Source of the DNA: Bacillota bacterium
Lineage (GTDB): Bacteria; Bacillota; Clostridia; Christensenellales; CAG-138
Direction: 5' to 3'
Length of the DNA stretch: 6,578 nt
Assembly: GCA_023399275.1 (NCBI GenBank)
Contig: JAEWQH010000082.1
Span: 1-6,578, forward strand
How positions within the stretch are numbered: the stretch's first letter is position 1; every line of letters begins with the position of its first letter. Under the pieces are notes generated by a model that ran no database searches, was not told the origin of the DNA, and was given only the letters and a program-made list of their open reading frames with translations. Below are positions 5,863 to 6,578 of the stretch, piece after piece. The translations under genes and the position numbers were made by a program.

Positions 5863-6578
5863 GCGCGCCCCTCCCGGAAGCGAGCCGTGCCGTCCAGCAT
5901 CGCGCGGGCGACGTCGTATTCATACTGCACGCCGCTGAGCAGGGCGCCTTCGTCCATACGGTAGTGCGGGTTATGGTGCGGCGCGTCGGTCTTTTGCGCG
6001 GCATTGCGCGTACCCAGCTCCACAAAGAAGCCCGGCCTGCCTTCATGCAGGTAGGAAAAGTCCTCCCCCGGCATGATCACGCCGATTTGCTGCACGCGCT
6101 GCGCACCGAAGCGCGCCGTGATCACGCGCTCCGCTTCGAGGGTCAGCGCGGGATCGTTTACCACGCTCGGGTACCCTTCGATCCAGGTAAAATGCGCCGT
6201 GCAGCCATACGCCGCGGCAACCCCGGCACAGATGCTTTCCGCCGCGCGCTCGATCCGCCTGCGCGTCTCTTCGCCGAAGGAGCGGGTGGACGCGTTAAGC
6301 TTCGCCTCGGAGGGGATGATGTTGTAAGCCGTGCCCGCGTGAAACTCGCAGACGGATACCACGACCGGGTCGGTCGCACCGATGCGCCGCGAAACGATGC
6401 TCTGCAGGGACAGCACGATCTCGCTTGCCGCCAGCAGCGAATCGGCGCATTGCTCCGGAAAGGCGCAGTGTCCGCCGCGGCCCGACACCGTGACCGTAAA
6501 GCGGTCCACGTTGGAGGTCAGTACGCCGCTCTTGAGCGCGAACACGCCCGTGTCAAAGCTGCTTGAAAGGTGCAGCCC
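5859..6578 (-). CDS. M20D-family amidohydrolase/peptidase, C-terminal part
   Basis: The C-terminal 239 residues of a metal-dependent amidohydrolase of the M20D (hippurate hydrolase / N-acyl amino acid deacylase / IAA-amino acid hydrolase) type. The frame stays open to the window edge, and the first visible residues, GLHLSSSFDTGVFALKSG, match the family's GLH...TG...G segment, so a V at 6545 is internal and the true start lies outside. Then come the dimerisation domain with GRGGHCAFPEQCADSL, the GTAYNIIPSEAKLNASTR strand, the metal-site MPGEDFSYL with its Glu, and the last metal ligand in HHNPHYRMDEGAL. The usual PH after GGHxA is PE here, a variation I do not think is disabling. Such enzymes cleave N-acyl amino acids or similar amides in the cytoplasm. 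It is the first visible gene of the operon, overlapping the MBL-fold gene by four bases. The exact substrate cannot be told. Confidence 0.9.
   Translation of the reverse strand, partial: GLHLSSSFDTGVFALKSGVLTSNVDRFTVTVSGRGGHCAFPEQCADSLLAASEIVLSLQSIVSRRIGATDPVVVSVCEFHAGTAYNIIPSEAKLNASTRSFGEETRRRIERAAESICAGVAAAYGCTAHFTWIEGYPSVVNDPALTLEAERVITARFGAQRVQQIGVIMPGEDFSYLHEGRPGFFVELGTRNAAQKTDAPHHNPHYRMDEGALLSGVQYEYDVARAMLDGTARFREGRA

Overview
This is an ordinary-looking chromosomal segment from a GC-rich, probably Gram-positive (Bacillota/Clostridia-like) bacterium. Four things point that way: the clostridial-style EF-Tu C-terminus, strong AGGAGG-type ribosome binding sites, a small Cys-rich DUF6485-type protein, and a membrane-anchored protein with tandem bacterial SH3 domains. 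The assignment is inferred from gene character, not from a marker-gene comparison. I found no tRNA, rRNA, insertion sequence, CRISPR array or phage gene.

Layout. The left edge holds the last 22 codons of tuf (+), followed by a perfect 12-bp hairpin. Converging on it from the right is a 582-codon gene (-) for a soluble triple-PAS diguanylate cyclase with an intact GGDEF motif and I-site. A divergent intergenic region of about 425 bp (2021-2445) carries back-to-back promoters with extended -10 elements. To its right a two-gene operon (+) encodes a 12-helix MFS permease and a 62-residue DUF6485-type Cys-rich protein, and ends at a perfect 17-bp hairpin. Next, on the minus strand, comes a membrane-anchored tandem-SH3 protein with its own promoter. 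The right end is a minus-strand operon of an M20D-type amidohydrolase (running off the window) and an MJ0301-like metallo-beta-lactamase-fold protein, joined by an ATGA stop/start overlap.

How the genes relate. Two transcription units look like functional pairs: MFS permease + DUF6485 protein, and M20D hydrolase + MBL-fold hydrolase. The diguanylate cyclase would sense a cytoplasmic signal through PAS domains and make c-di-GMP. The SH3 protein would act at the cell surface. No single pathway ties the window together, and I see no clear evidence of an undescribed multi-gene system. The points most worth a second look are the Cys-rich protein coupled to the transporter, the M20D/MBL coupling, and the strong hairpins that lack U-tracts.
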